From positions 82,570 to 146,569 of the forward strand of contig MKTW01000003.1 of NCBI GenBank assembly GCA_001898405.1: a DNA stretch of 64,000 bases, read 5' to 3'. The position numbers and the translations under genes were made by a program. The notes below the pieces were generated by a model that worked only from the letters and a program-made list of their open reading frames with translations, did not search any database and was not told the origin of the DNA. The stretch is from Sphingobacteriales bacterium 44-61. Lineage in GTDB: Bacteria; Bacteroidota; Bacteroidia; Chitinophagales; Chitinophagaceae. Shown piece by piece: positions 46,465 to 56,332 of the stretch. Every line of letters begins with the position of its first letter. Position 1 is the first letter of the stretch.

Positions 46465-48078
46465 ATGCGAATAGCTCCAATAATGCAAATGACTGGAATA
46501 AGGGCACGTATGGCGCAAATGAGAACACGGACAGGATTGATTGCAGCACTTATCATTTCTTCCAACGTCCTGTTTGCACAGATACCCGAAGATGTTTTAA
46601 AATATTCCTGGCAGCCGGTGAACGGTTCTGCCCGTATCAATGCCGTGGGTGGAGCAATGGGTTCATTGGGTGGCGATATCACCGCTACTTTTGCAAATCC
46701 TGCAGGGCTTGCTTTTTATAAGACATCTGAAATTGTATTAAGCCCCGGTTATTCTTTTCTGAATAATAAGTCCACTTTCCGCGGTACGAAGGCCAGTGAG
46801 AAAGATAAATATTTTAATCTTGGCGCTTCAGGTTTTGTATCCGGCTGGAAAGGGAATGGCAAATGGACCAGCCAGGCTATCGGGCTGGCGGTAACAAGAA
46901 CAGCGAATTTCAACAACCAGGTATTCTATAAAGGACAAAATGATTTCAGTTCTGGCGCAGAGCAGTATGCAGCCGAAGCAGCAGGCAGCGGCCTTGCCCT
47001 GGATGATATTCCCGGCAGCAATTCCGTATCATTCGGCACACGCATGGCTGTATGGAATTATCTGGCCGATACTGCACAACTACCCGGTCATGTTGGCCCT
47101 GACGTGATCAGCATGGCTATGTGGGATGCGTTGAAGAATGGAGGTGATTACCTGGTAAACCAGTCACAGTTTATTGAAACAAGCGGAGGCATCACTGAGA
47201 TCGCACTGGGCTATGGAGCCAATATGCGGGACAAATTCTATATCGGTGGTTCTATCGGCGTGCCGATTATTAACTATGAAAAGAATACCCGCTTCCGCGA
47301 AGAAGATGCGACAGGCAATCCCGATAACAATTTTGATTTCTATGAATTGAATGAAACCAATAAAACCAAAGGCGTTGGTGTGAATCTGAAATTGGGTGTA
47401 ATTGCCAAGCCTGCTGAGTTTATCCGCCTGGGTCTGGCTATACACTCCCCTACCTGGTACAGCCTGGAAGACTCATATTACGGACAAATGTCCGCAAATC
47501 TTGAAGGAGCCCGCTCCACACCAGGTACTACAACTGTTTCCTCTACGACACTCAATGGAGGAGCCAATCCAGTTTACAAATATGAACTGGTGTCACCCTG
47601 GAGGTTCATGCTAAGCGGCTCTTATGTATTAAGAGAAATTGAAGATGTAAGAAAACAAAAAGGCTTTATCACCGCAGATATTGAATACGTGACCTACAAA
47701 TCCAACAAATTCAGAAATGCAGAGGATTATGATGACGGAGGATATTATGATGGGGTGAACAGCACTATGAAAGAATACTACAAGAATGCTTTCAATTTCA
47801 GAGTAGGCGGTGAATTAAAATTCACTACCATCATGACAAGGCTTGGCTTTGCTTATTATGGAAACCCTTATGCAGACAACGAACTGAAAGCAAACAAAAT
47901 GTTCCTCAGCGGCGGACTGGGTTACAGGAATGCAGGGATTTTTATCGACCTCACCTATACACATGCTTTACAGAAAGATGTAAACTTCCCCTACCGTTTA
48001 CCTGACAAGGCCAATACCTTTGCAAACCTAAAAGGTACAGGAAGTAATATTATGCTGACATTAGGGTTCAAGATCTAA
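46465..48078 (+). CDS. OmpP1/FadL-like outer-membrane protein
   Basis: 537 residues. After a signal peptide (cut near ISSNVLFAQ) come SARINAVGGAMGSLGGDITATFANPAGLAFYKTSE, a motif shared by PorV/FadL-like Bacteroidota barrels (given in parts: AVGGAMGSLGGD, FANPAGLAFY), and a 14-strand-like barrel to LTLGFKI. It probably forms a hydrophobic-substrate channel; the substrate is unknown. The N-terminal Met choice is uncertain (46465 or 46519). Confidence 0.8.
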   Translation: MRIAPIMQMTGIRARMAQMRTRTGLIAALIISSNVLFAQIPEDVLKYSWQPVNGSARINAVGGAMGSLGGDITATFANPAGLAFYKTSEIVLSPGYSFLNNKSTFRGTKASEKDKYFNLGASGFVSGWKGNGKWTSQAIGLAVTRTANFNNQVFYKGQNDFSSGAEQYAAEAAGSGLALDDIPGSNSVSFGTRMAVWNYLADTAQLPGHVGPDVISMAMWDALKNGGDYLVNQSQFIETSGGITEIALGYGANMRDKFYIGGSIGVPIINYEKNTRFREEDATGNPDNNFDFYELNETNKTKGVGVNLKLGVIAKPAEFIRLGLAIHSPTWYSLEDSYYGQMSANLEGARSTPGTTTVSSTTLNGGANPVYKYELVSPWRFMLSGSYVLREIEDVRKQKGFITADIEYVTYKSNKFRNAEDYDDGGYYDGVNSTMKEYYKNAFNFRVGGELKFTTIMTRLGFAYYGNPYADNELKANKMFLSGGLGYRNAGIFIDLTYTHALQKDVNFPYRLPDKANTFANLKGTGSNIMLTLGFKI

Positions 48079-48084
48079 CTAATT

Positions 48085-48161
48085 AAAGAATCCCTTCCCG
48101 TCTTCCCGCCTTACCGGTAAGTATTTTACCGGTAAGGCGGGAAGACGGGAAGGGATTCTTT
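48085..48161. repeat. long perfect palindrome, CCTTACCGG family, copy 3
   Basis: Two 36-nt arms (48085-48120, 48126-48161) with a 5-nt loop. The left arm starts AAAGAATCCC and ends CCGCCTTACCGGTAA. It lies between convergent genes with A/T runs on both sides, so it can end transcription in both directions. Confidence 0.92.
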
Positions 48162-48194
48162 TAAAAAGTTCCTGTTCTACTGAGCAGTAAAAAA

Positions 48195-50747
48195 TTAATC
48201 GTCCCTTCCTTCATTGTTATCCCTCTTCCTGTTAGATAAAGAGAAATCGGATTTGCCGAATTTGTAACTGAAAGTAAGCCGGAAGCTTCTCACACTCCAT
48301 CTCCGGTAAGAGTCCTGATAAAAGTTTTCTGTATCATAGATCGTTCCCCAACGGCGGGAGTTCAGTACATCGTTTACGCTGAATGTGATGGTAGCTTTAT
48401 TGCCTTTGAGAAAGTCTTTACGCATCGCGAAGTCCATGCTGAATTGCGGCTTTCTTTTTCCCTGGGGTATCACTTCAGATGATTCGTATTCATTGATCAA
48501 TTGAAACCCAAGTCCATTGAACAGTGAGGATCGCTGTGTTTCGATCTTATAATTCATGGTCAGCTTGGCATCCCAGTTAAATCCTTCATTGCTTAGGTTC
48601 ATATCATGTACGCGGGCTTTCACCGTCCGGTATTGCATGTTTACTGAGGGAGTGAGATCGAAGTTCTTGCCGATGTTTTGCTGTACGGTGAACTCCGCAC
48701 CATAGCGGTTGGTAGTGCTGGCATTTACATATGTGTTGAGAATCGCATTCGGGCTGACGCCGGCATTTTTCAATTGCTCATACTGTTGTACGGAGATGGT
48801 ATCGCTGAACTCTGTGATATCATCGGGATTATTGCGGAAATAAAGTACGGCCAGCCAGTTGCCGGATTTATAGTTATGACTATAATTCAATTCGAATGAG
48901 TTGATGAATTCCGGTTTCAGTAAAGGATTTCCCTGACGGAGATTAGCAGGGTCATTGATATCAATGAACGGATTGAGCTGCCAGAAACTCGGGCGGCGTA
49001 TCCGCCGGGAGTAATTGAACTGCAATTGGTCTTCTTCACCGAATTGACGTGTAAGGAATAAGCTGGGGAATAATGCATCCCAGATATTCTTGATGGCTGA
49101 AGGGTATTCATAACCGAATTTAAAAGCACTGTCAACCAGCAACCCATTAAACCGTGAATATTCTGCCCGCAAGCCAGCCTGGTAAGAAAATTTACCGACC
49201 TTGTTTGAATAAGTACCATACAGGGCATTCACCATTTCCTTGTATTCATAATTATTGCTGAGCGGGAGTTTCTCTGCCTGCCCGTTATTCATTGCATATG
49301 CATCAAACCGGCTTTTGTAAAGGTTGTGATAACTCCGGATACCGCCCTCGATCTTTCCATTTTCGCCGATGGGCCTGGCATAATCTGCCTGGATGATCAC
49401 CTGATCAGTGGAACCGCGGCCGCTGTTATTCACCAGCGAAGAAGGCTGATAGGGGCTGCCATCGGGATTGGAAAAAGAATTGATGATATCAGACCGTTCG
49501 CTGCTATTGCCATAATTGTAATTGACATCTACTGTCAGTTCATGGCCGGTTTCGGGGAAGCTGTGTTTATAATTCAGGTTGGTCCCGTTGCGTTTGAAAT
49601 TATTACGCCCGTCCGCCAGCCTGCTGCCATTGTGGGAAAGCACCCGGTTGGCATCAAGGTATTCCTGTTGCTGGTTCTCTTCATATGTAAACCGGCCTGT
49701 ACCGAATTGCTGGGTAAGACTGATCGTATTGCGGTTATCAATAAAATAATCCACCCCTGCCCTTAGAGAACCAAAGCGGCGCTGGCGGTCGTTGGTTGAA
49801 TACTGATTGAAATAATCCCTGATAGTGCCGTTCGACTTATTCTGTCTTATTGCTTCGGCTTTTGCTTTACCTCCTGATTGATTATATCCTCCACTCAGGA
49901 ACACGTTGAACTTGCCCTGCCTCACGTTAAGGTTTATATTGCCTGTAGCAATATCAGGAATACCGGCACCAACTGTAACCAGGCCATTCAATCCGACCCT
50001 TTTATTTTTCTTCAAAACGATATTGATGATACCGCCAGAGCTCGCTGCATCAAATTTGGCAGAAGGGTTGGTGATCAGTTCCACCCTTTCAATATTATCT
50101 GCCGGGATCTGGTCGAGCGTTAAGATCGTGGGCCGTCCATCTACAAACACTTGTGGCGTGCTGTTCCGCAATTGTACATTGCCATCCACATCCACTGACA
50201 CTGAAGGAATATTTTTCATAAGGTCGATAGCCGTACCACCTGAAGAAACAAGGCTCTTGGAGGCATTGAACACTTTACGGTCGATACCCATTTCAAGTGC
50301 AGGTTTGCTGGATGTGACCACTACTTCACCAAGTTGTTTTGCTTCTGCTTCAAGACTGATATTCCCAAGATCTGTCCTGAATTTGTTCTGCTCATTTCCC
50401 TTTCCATATTCCGGGGTAATGACCTGCTCCCATGTAGCATAGCCAATGGCTGATATCTGCAAGCGAAAACGCTTCAATGACGGCAATTGATCAAAATTGA
50501 AATCACCATTGGTCCTGGTGAGCATACCTGTTATCAGGCTGTCTTTATTGGATGAATCGGCAGCGAACAGTTGTACGGAAGCGGCTTCAACCGGCTTGCC
50601 GGTATTTTTATCAAGCAATTTTCCATACAGGCGATTGGCATTAATGCGAAGGGTGGTGGCATCATTTGGGGGTTGCTGTTCCCTGTCTATCTGGGCATTC
50701 AGTTGAAATATAGTGAAGGCAGAAAAAAATAAAAGACAATACTTCAT
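48195..50747 (-). CDS. TonB-dependent receptor, OMP_b-brl type
   Basis: 850 residues from MKYCLLFFSAFTIFQLNAQ. A carboxypeptidase-regulatory-like N-terminal domain (about 50-130), a plug domain (LGEVVVTSSKPALEMGIDRKVF given in parts: LGEVVVTSSKPALE; IDRKVF), and a 22-strand barrel (outer-membrane beta-barrel family). No partner SusD or FecR gene is present, so the ligand is unknown. The ORF start 13 residues earlier lacks a signal peptide. Confidence 0.88.
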   Translation of the reverse strand: MKYCLLFFSAFTIFQLNAQIDREQQPPNDATTLRINANRLYGKLLDKNTGKPVEAASVQLFAADSSNKDSLITGMLTRTNGDFNFDQLPSLKRFRLQISAIGYATWEQVITPEYGKGNEQNKFRTDLGNISLEAEAKQLGEVVVTSSKPALEMGIDRKVFNASKSLVSSGGTAIDLMKNIPSVSVDVDGNVQLRNSTPQVFVDGRPTILTLDQIPADNIERVELITNPSAKFDAASSGGIINIVLKKNKRVGLNGLVTVGAGIPDIATGNINLNVRQGKFNVFLSGGYNQSGGKAKAEAIRQNKSNGTIRDYFNQYSTNDRQRRFGSLRAGVDYFIDNRNTISLTQQFGTGRFTYEENQQQEYLDANRVLSHNGSRLADGRNNFKRNGTNLNYKHSFPETGHELTVDVNYNYGNSSERSDIINSFSNPDGSPYQPSSLVNNSGRGSTDQVIIQADYARPIGENGKIEGGIRSYHNLYKSRFDAYAMNNGQAEKLPLSNNYEYKEMVNALYGTYSNKVGKFSYQAGLRAEYSRFNGLLVDSAFKFGYEYPSAIKNIWDALFPSLFLTRQFGEEDQLQFNYSRRIRRPSFWQLNPFIDINDPANLRQGNPLLKPEFINSFELNYSHNYKSGNWLAVLYFRNNPDDITEFSDTISVQQYEQLKNAGVSPNAILNTYVNASTTNRYGAEFTVQQNIGKNFDLTPSVNMQYRTVKARVHDMNLSNEGFNWDAKLTMNYKIETQRSSLFNGLGFQLINEYESSEVIPQGKRKPQFSMDFAMRKDFLKGNKATITFSVNDVLNSRRWGTIYDTENFYQDSYRRWSVRSFRLTFSYKFGKSDFSLSNRKRDNNEGRDD

Positions 50748-50821
50748 GATCACAGTTTGGTATTCGGTAAATAAATAAGACGTCATTTGAAGGGTGAAAC
50801 TTTTGTTTTACCCTTTAAAAC

Positions 50822-51715
50822 TCAGAGGGATGTTGCAAAAGCCCTGATCTCCTCAAACTGGCGGGGATTAAACCAATGAAAGTCCTTATCTTTTTTAAAC
50901 CAGGTCATTTGCCGTTTTGCGTAGCGTCGCGTATGCTGCTTGATCAGTTCAATAGCTCTTTCGAGGGTAACATGATGATCCAGGTAATCAAACAGTTCTG
51001 CATATCCTACTGTTTGCAATGCATTCAAATGTTGATAAGGGAGCAATGATCTCACTTCTTCGAGTAAACCATTCTGCATCATATCATCTACTCTTGCGTT
51101 GATCCGTTGGTACAATTCTTCCCTGGGCAGTTCCAGCCCGATCTTGACGATATTAAACCCCCTTATGGTTGCTTCTCCTTTACGAAAATCGAAAATAGAA
51201 TGGCCTGTAGCTTCCACCACTTCCAGTGCGCGCATCATACGCTGAGGATTCTTCATTTCCCCTTTTCCATAAAAAACAGGGTCTTTTTCCTGCAATTGCT
51301 GCTGCAACCATTGCAGGCCATGTGTTTCATAAGCCCGGATAATGCCAGTCCTGATATCAGCAGGCACATCAGGCACTGCATCCAATCCTTCACAAAATGC
51401 TTTAATATAAAGCCCGGTGCCTCCTGCCATCACCACTACATCGTGGTCAGCAAACAGTTCATTCACTTTTTGCAGTGCATAGGTTTCAAAACCGGCTGCG
51501 GTCACTTCTTCATGAATGCTGTGCGAAGCAATAAAATAATGGAGGACCTGCTGCAGTTCTTCCTCAGAGGGTCTTGCCACACCAATGGATAGCTCTTTGA
51601 AACATTGCCGGCTATCTGCCGAAATGATGGCTGTCTGAAAATAAAGGGCAAGGTCTATTGCAATAGCTGTTTTCCCAACAGCAGTGGGGCCTGCTATAAT
51701 GATAACGGTTTTCAC
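50822..51715 (-). CDS. miaA: tRNA dimethylallyltransferase
   Basis: 297 residues. P-loop AGPTAVGKTAIA, DSRQCF and GGTGLYIKA. It adds the dimethylallyl group at A37 of UNN-decoding tRNAs. It overlaps the upstream pRiA4b-like gene by 4 nt. Confidence 0.96.
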   Translation of the reverse strand: MKTVIIIAGPTAVGKTAIAIDLALYFQTAIISADSRQCFKELSIGVARPSEEELQQVLHYFIASHSIHEEVTAAGFETYALQKVNELFADHDVVVMAGGTGLYIKAFCEGLDAVPDVPADIRTGIIRAYETHGLQWLQQQLQEKDPVFYGKGEMKNPQRMMRALEVVEATGHSIFDFRKGEATIRGFNIVKIGLELPREELYQRINARVDDMMQNGLLEEVRSLLPYQHLNALQTVGYAELFDYLDHHVTLERAIELIKQHTRRYAKRQMTWFKKDKDFHWFNPRQFEEIRAFATSL

Positions 51716-52272
51716 GCTTCTTCATCTTCCCCCTGTGCTTCTTCTCCAAAGCTCAGATCTTCACCGTCCTCATCTTTTTCACCAAAGCCGTCACCTACCG
51801 AGTTGAGATCATATTTCTCTTCCACGTCTGCAAACTTTTCACCCAGCAAACCCTTTGTACCATACTGGCTGGGGGCAATGCCTTCCACTCTTACGGTAGA
51901 CGGGTAACTGATCTTGGGATTTTCTTCCTTCGATACATTGATCAGCTCAACCAGGAATGTCCAGTTCTTATTGAAATCGTAGAGATAAATGAATTTCTGA
52001 TTGGGATCCCTGATCTCCGAGCCAATGGAAGTTTCCTGCATCAGCAATGGAGGGGCCTTATATTCCTTGTCATATTTTTCCAGGCTGATCTCCCGGCCGC
52101 GCTGCCAGTGGTCATTGCTGCGGAAGAACGTAGCCTTATGTTTGCTGTCAAATTCATACGCTTTCAGGATCGTTTCATGCAATTCCTGGAATGTTTGCGT
52201 ATGCCGGATGGCCACATCTCGGTAGATGCTTTCATCCTCTTCAAAATAGATCCTGAATTTAAGAATAGCCAT
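51712..52272 (-). CDS. plasmid pRiA4b ORF-3-like protein
   Basis: 186 residues. The core YRDVAIRHTQTFQELHETILKAYEF and HWQRGREISLE match the pRiA4b ORF-3/IS1096-TnpR-like fold, followed by an acidic tail (GEKDEDGEDLSFGEE). These proteins are spread in bacterial genomes and mobile elements with unknown function. Here it is a chromosomal gene in a tRNA-maturation chain, overlapping miaA. Confidence 0.75.
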   Translation of the reverse strand: MAILKFRIYFEEDESIYRDVAIRHTQTFQELHETILKAYEFDSKHKATFFRSNDHWQRGREISLEKYDKEYKAPPLLMQETSIGSEIRDPNQKFIYLYDFNKNWTFLVELINVSKEENPKISYPSTVRVEGIAPSQYGTKGLLGEKFADVEEKYDLNSVGDGFGEKDEDGEDLSFGEEAQGEDEEA

Positions 52273-52305
52273 ACTACAAATTTATGGTTTTTTAAGCTTT
52301 ACCTT

Positions 52306-53745
52306 CTATTGCTGACTGATCCCTATTTCTTTCGCTTTTGCGGTCACAAATTCCAATGCAGCCTCATATGTGTTGGGAATAATACCATCCAGTATGGCAT
52401 CTTTTAACGCATCTTTTAATATTCCAACCGGTTTGGAAGGAGGCAACCCAAACAGGCTCATGATCATGTCGCCGCTGAGCGGTGGTTGCCAGTTGCGGAT
52501 ATGATCGCTTTCCTCCACTTCTTTGCAGCGCTGGCGTACCAGCTGGAAATTTTCCAGGTAACGTTTCACTTTCTGCCTGTTCTTGGAAGTGATATCTGCT
52601 TCACAAAGCATCATCAGCGATTCAAAATCTTCTCCTGCATCGAATAATAAGCGCCTGATGGCCGAATCAGTGATATTTTCTTTGGTCAGGCTGATCGGGC
52701 GCAGGTGTAATTCCACCAATTTTCGCACCAAACGCATTTTCTCGTTTTGCGGCAGTTTCAGTTTGCCGAATATTTTCGGCACCATTCTCCCTCCCACTGC
52801 TTCGTGGCCATGAAAGGTCCAGCCATGGCCTTCTTCAAAACGCTTGGTAGCAGGTTTGGCAATATCATGCAGAATGGCTGCCCAGCGCAACCAGAGATCA
52901 TTTGTTTTAAGAGCAATATTATCCAGCACCTGCAATGTGTGATAAAAATTATCCTTATGTCCGTGCCCATCTTTATATTCTGCACCGGCGAGATCTACCA
53001 TCGGCGGAAAGATGATTTGCAACAGGCCAGTTTTATACAGCAGATCAAACCCGATTGATGGTTCGGGAGATAAAATGATTTTATTCAATTCATCTGTAAT
53101 CCTTTCCTGCGAAATAATGCTGATGCGTTTGGCATTACGGGCAATGGACTGCAATGTCTTTTCGTCAATTACGAACTGCAATTGCGAAGCAAAGCGGATA
53201 GCGCGCATCATCCGCAAGGGATCATCACTGAAGGTCTGATCAGGTTCGAGCGGTGTTTTGATCAGCTTTTCTTCCAGGTGCTGTTGCCCGTTAAACGGAT
53301 CTACCAGGGTGCCATAATCGCCCTTGTTGAGGCTGATGGCAAGTGTGTTGATCGTAAAATCGCGGCGATTCTGATCATCTTCAATGGTGCCGGGTTCCAC
53401 CTCGGGATTGCGGGATTCAAAACGATAGCTTTCCTTACGCGCACCGACAAATTCCACATCAAAAAAATCATCTTCTTTCCCGTTGCCGAGGTTCACTTTT
53501 ATATGTGCTGTACCGAATGTTTTAAAAAAACTGACTGTTGGTGACGGATCAAATTGCCGTGCAACTTCATTGGCCAATGCAATACCATCTCCCACACACA
53601 CGATATCTGCATCTTTGGTAGGCCGGCCGAGCAGTTTATCCCGCACAAACCCACCAACGAGATAAGCGGGAACACCAAGTTTTGCGGCTGATGCAGCTAT
53701 TTTTTCGAGGAGAAGAAGCTCTTTATCCGTACAATTGATGTCCAT
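52306..53745 (-). CDS. cca: CCA-adding tRNA nucleotidyltransferase with HD domain
   Basis: 479 residues from MDINCTDKEL. The nucleotidyltransferase site YLVGGFVRDKLLGRPTKDADIV with the metal Asp residues, the RRDFTINTLAI motif, and an HD phosphohydrolase domain (LHDIAKPATK). The enzyme builds or repairs the 3' CCA end; a poly(A) polymerase function is the alternative. The ORF start three residues earlier is less likely. Confidence 0.88.
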   Translation of the reverse strand: MDINCTDKELLLLEKIAASAAKLGVPAYLVGGFVRDKLLGRPTKDADIVCVGDGIALANEVARQFDPSPTVSFFKTFGTAHIKVNLGNGKEDDFFDVEFVGARKESYRFESRNPEVEPGTIEDDQNRRDFTINTLAISLNKGDYGTLVDPFNGQQHLEEKLIKTPLEPDQTFSDDPLRMMRAIRFASQLQFVIDEKTLQSIARNAKRISIISQERITDELNKIILSPEPSIGFDLLYKTGLLQIIFPPMVDLAGAEYKDGHGHKDNFYHTLQVLDNIALKTNDLWLRWAAILHDIAKPATKRFEEGHGWTFHGHEAVGGRMVPKIFGKLKLPQNEKMRLVRKLVELHLRPISLTKENITDSAIRRLLFDAGEDFESLMMLCEADITSKNRQKVKRYLENFQLVRQRCKEVEESDHIRNWQPPLSGDMIMSLFGLPPSKPVGILKDALKDAILDGIIPNTYEAALEFVTAKAKEIGISQQ

Positions 53746-53821
53746 AAAGAGCAAAGATATGGTGTTGGGGAGTTTGTAAGCCAGCTCTTTGGCTAAGATG
53801 GTTGAGTAATTTCAAAGGCTA

Positions 53822-54475
53822 TTAACCTGCAGGCGCTATCGTGAAAAATACTGTATCAATGAAAAATAAAGTATTTGAATTTAGCAACACATTCTCATCA
53901 TGCATATCTTCCAGAATCAAGCCCAATTCTTTATGGACATAGTCATTTCTCCTCAAGCTATCAAACCCATTGAACTCAAGCAAGGTTTTGATGTCTTGCA
54001 ATTCTACCCGCCCATAAGAAATGATGAATGGTTGTTTTAAAACAGCGTACAAAACACCTTCGACCCTGGTGAATCCCGACAATTCGTATGCTGTATTCTG
54101 AAAGATGAGATTGTGTAAAACAAGGCTGTTTAAAAATTCCAGCCAGGTGGCATAATATATAGCATCATTACATTTAATAACATGCCGGCCATCAGGATCG
54201 AGGTAGATGCGGGCCTCCCCTCCACGGGTCAGGTACATTTTTTCATCCGGAAATCCAGATATCCATAAATGATGATCAGTACTAAATTTTTCTAAGAGCT
54301 GGGCCTGCTCTTCTTTGACGATTGCTTTACTTTCGAAATCTGCTTTAACCTTTGTACTTGTTGGATAGCGTCCGCATAAGAGATTGCGGGCTGCTGTGCA
54401 ATGATCCGACTGCCCTTCAAGGAGAGCTCCTGCAGTGATATTTTTAATTTTACGTCGGGTATCATCCGGTAACAT
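53822..54475 (-). CDS. kinase of the polyvalent-protein type
   Basis: 217 residues from MLPDDTRRKI. Three kinase-like motifs: GGEARIYLDPDGRHVIKC (lysine), GVLYAVLKQPFI and EDMHDENVLLNSNTLFFIDTV (Asp-Asn catalytic loop, then metal-binding Asp). This is the pattern of Ser/Thr/Tyr kinases found in polyvalent proteins of phages and conjugative elements. It is AT-rich and stands between tsaC and cca. A longer frame (to 54529) is possible but has no better start. Activity is untested. Confidence 0.65.
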   Translation of the reverse strand: MLPDDTRRKIKNITAGALLEGQSDHCTAARNLLCGRYPTSTKVKADFESKAIVKEEQAQLLEKFSTDHHLWISGFPDEKMYLTRGGEARIYLDPDGRHVIKCNDAIYYATWLEFLNSLVLHNLIFQNTAYELSGFTRVEGVLYAVLKQPFIISYGRVELQDIKTLLEFNGFDSLRRNDYVHKELGLILEDMHDENVLLNSNTLFFIDTVFFTIAPAG

Positions 54476-54541
54476 TTGATGCAATTTACAATAAAAAATC
54501 GGCAGGAAGAACTGCCCATGATCCCACACATAATCAGCTTT

Positions 54542-55111
54542 CTACGGGCGTATTATTACCAGCGCTCCATTCTCCCAACGGATAATGGAAGAAGGAACAG
54601 CAGGTTTAATATCATCCTGCCTGTACCGCACTACATAATCCACTCCATTTCGTATAGCCAGCGAAACAGCCCCAAATGAGCCAGGTGACAGCTCCCCGGA
54701 AATATTGGCTGAAGTGGACACAATAGGTTTGCGGAAGCGCTTGATAAGATGACGGCAAAATGGCTCCTGGCAAATGCGTATGCCGATACTGCCGTCTTTG
54801 CCGGTAAGGTTATCAGCAAGCCCGATAGCGCCATCGTATATAACCGTAGTCGGTTTGTTTGTTTGCTGCAGGTAATCGAAGACGGCAAGATCAGCACCAG
54901 CTACATATTTAAGCACATCCCTTTCTTCTGCTACCAGGATGATCAATGCTTTTTCGTCGTGCCGCTGCTTCAGGGCATACACTTTCTGCACGGCAGCACT
55001 ATTGGTAGCATCACAGCCTATGCCCCATATTGTATCGGTAGGATAAAGGATCAGGCCTCCTTCTTCCAATACCTTCAGGCATTGTTCAAGATCGTGCTGG
55101 AAATCCATCAT
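54542..55111 (-). CDS. tsaC: threonylcarbamoyl-AMP synthase
   Basis: 189 residues. The Sua5/YciO/YrdC fold with YPTDTIWGIGCDA, KQRHDEKALIIL and SIGIRICQEPFC. It makes the first intermediate in t6A formation at tRNA position 37. It overlaps the end of the upstream glycosyltransferase by 4 nt. Confidence 0.9.
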   Translation of the reverse strand: MMDFQHDLEQCLKVLEEGGLILYPTDTIWGIGCDATNSAAVQKVYALKQRHDEKALIILVAEERDVLKYVAGADLAVFDYLQQTNKPTTVIYDGAIGLADNLTGKDGSIGIRICQEPFCRHLIKRFRKPIVSTSANISGELSPGSFGAVSLAIRNGVDYVVRYRQDDIKPAVPSSIIRWENGALVIIRP

Positions 55112-56259
55112 ATACTTTTATAAACATCCATTACGGAACTGACATATTTCTGTGGGGTAAAGCGCTGGGCATAGTTCCAGCCTTTCTCCCGCATGGATGC
55201 TGCCAGTTCAGGGTCAGCATATATTTTTTTCATCCCTTCAGCGATCTCTTCGGCGCTGTTAGGGTTCACATACCAGGCAGCATCCCCACCTACCTCCGGC
55301 ATGCAGGAGACATTGGAGGTGATCACCGGCAATCGGCTCCATAATGCTTCCATGATCGGTGCACCAAATCCTTCAAAAAAAGAAGGGTACAACATTGCCG
55401 TTGCCAGTTGGTAAATACCTGGGAGATCTTCGGTTTGCAGATATGTGCGGTCTGTCCTGGATGCCGGCATTTCAGAAAGGAAAATGATCTTTTTCTCCAG
55501 GCCGTTCTGTAAAATAAAATCTTTCACTTTGGTATAGTATTTACCGCTTCCCCTGCCGATCACCACCAGTGGCACATCCATTTCATTGCGGAGCAGAAAC
55601 ATGGCCTTGCACACATTCAGCATGTTTTTCCGCTCATTGATCGTGCCCACGGAAAGAAAGAATTGAGACGGCAGATCATATTTATGAGCGATCTTTCTTT
55701 TTTCCGCTTCTGTTACTGTTTCTCCAAATAAAGGCGAACAGCTCTGATAGCACACATCAATTTTCTGCGGTGGGATCTTATAAAAATCAATGATGTCCTG
55801 CTTTGTCTGTTCGCTGATGGCGATGATCTTATCAGCATGCTTGCAGGCATGTTTGTACTTGTAGGTGTAGATCTTTACGTCGATAGGGTTGTATTGCTGA
55901 GGATATCTTTCATGAATAAGATCATGGATGGTGACCACGGACTTAGCACCCGTTTTACCGATGCCCACCGGTATTTCATGGCTAAGGCCGTGATAGAGGT
56001 CTATACCCAACTTTTTGATGTCCTTTGTTACCCAGTTGCTTCTCCAGGCAGAGCGGAATAAGGTGGCCGGAAAACCGGAAGGCAGTATTTCGGTGATCTG
56101 TGGTTGCCGGAAGGCATATTTGCCGGAAGGTTTGGGATTAAAAAGGAAATATTCGTTTTCGGGATAATAATCAACCAGCAACTGGATCAGGGTGCGGCTG
56201 TAATAGCCGAGACCTGTATTGTTGTGGTAAGCACGCTTGGCATCAAAACCTATCCTCAT
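55108..56259 (-). CDS. GT4-family glycosyltransferase
   Basis: 383 residues from MRIGFDAKRAYHN, which fits the family start; the longer frame adds 73 residues that overlap dapD's promoter region. Donor-binding site SFFEGFGAPIMEA (E-x7-E type), plus FLSVGTINERKNM and TSNVSCMPEVGGDAAW. A cytoplasmic retaining transferase; the acceptor (wall glycan or lipopolysaccharide) is unknown. Confidence 0.87.
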   Translation of the reverse strand: MRIGFDAKRAYHNNTGLGYYSRTLIQLLVDYYPENEYFLFNPKPSGKYAFRQPQITEILPSGFPATLFRSAWRSNWVTKDIKKLGIDLYHGLSHEIPVGIGKTGAKSVVTIHDLIHERYPQQYNPIDVKIYTYKYKHACKHADKIIAISEQTKQDIIDFYKIPPQKIDVCYQSCSPLFGETVTEAEKRKIAHKYDLPSQFFLSVGTINERKNMLNVCKAMFLLRNEMDVPLVVIGRGSGKYYTKVKDFILQNGLEKKIIFLSEMPASRTDRTYLQTEDLPGIYQLATAMLYPSFFEGFGAPIMEALWSRLPVITSNVSCMPEVGGDAAWYVNPNSAEEIAEGMKKIYADPELAASMREKGWNYAQRFTPQKYVSSVMDVYKSI

Positions 56260-56307
56260 AGAATGCGAATGTCGTGAATGGAGGGATAATTGCAAAGCTA
56301 CATTCCT

Positions 56308-56315
56308 TACTTTTG
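56308..56315 (+). promoter_or_regulatory. -7 box upstream of dapD
   Basis: TACTTTTG fits TAnnTTTG and ends 17 nt before the chosen ATG. A TTG occurs 15 nt upstream of it, closer than usual. Confidence 0.5.
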
Positions 56316-56332
56316 TCAATAAAATCATAAGA

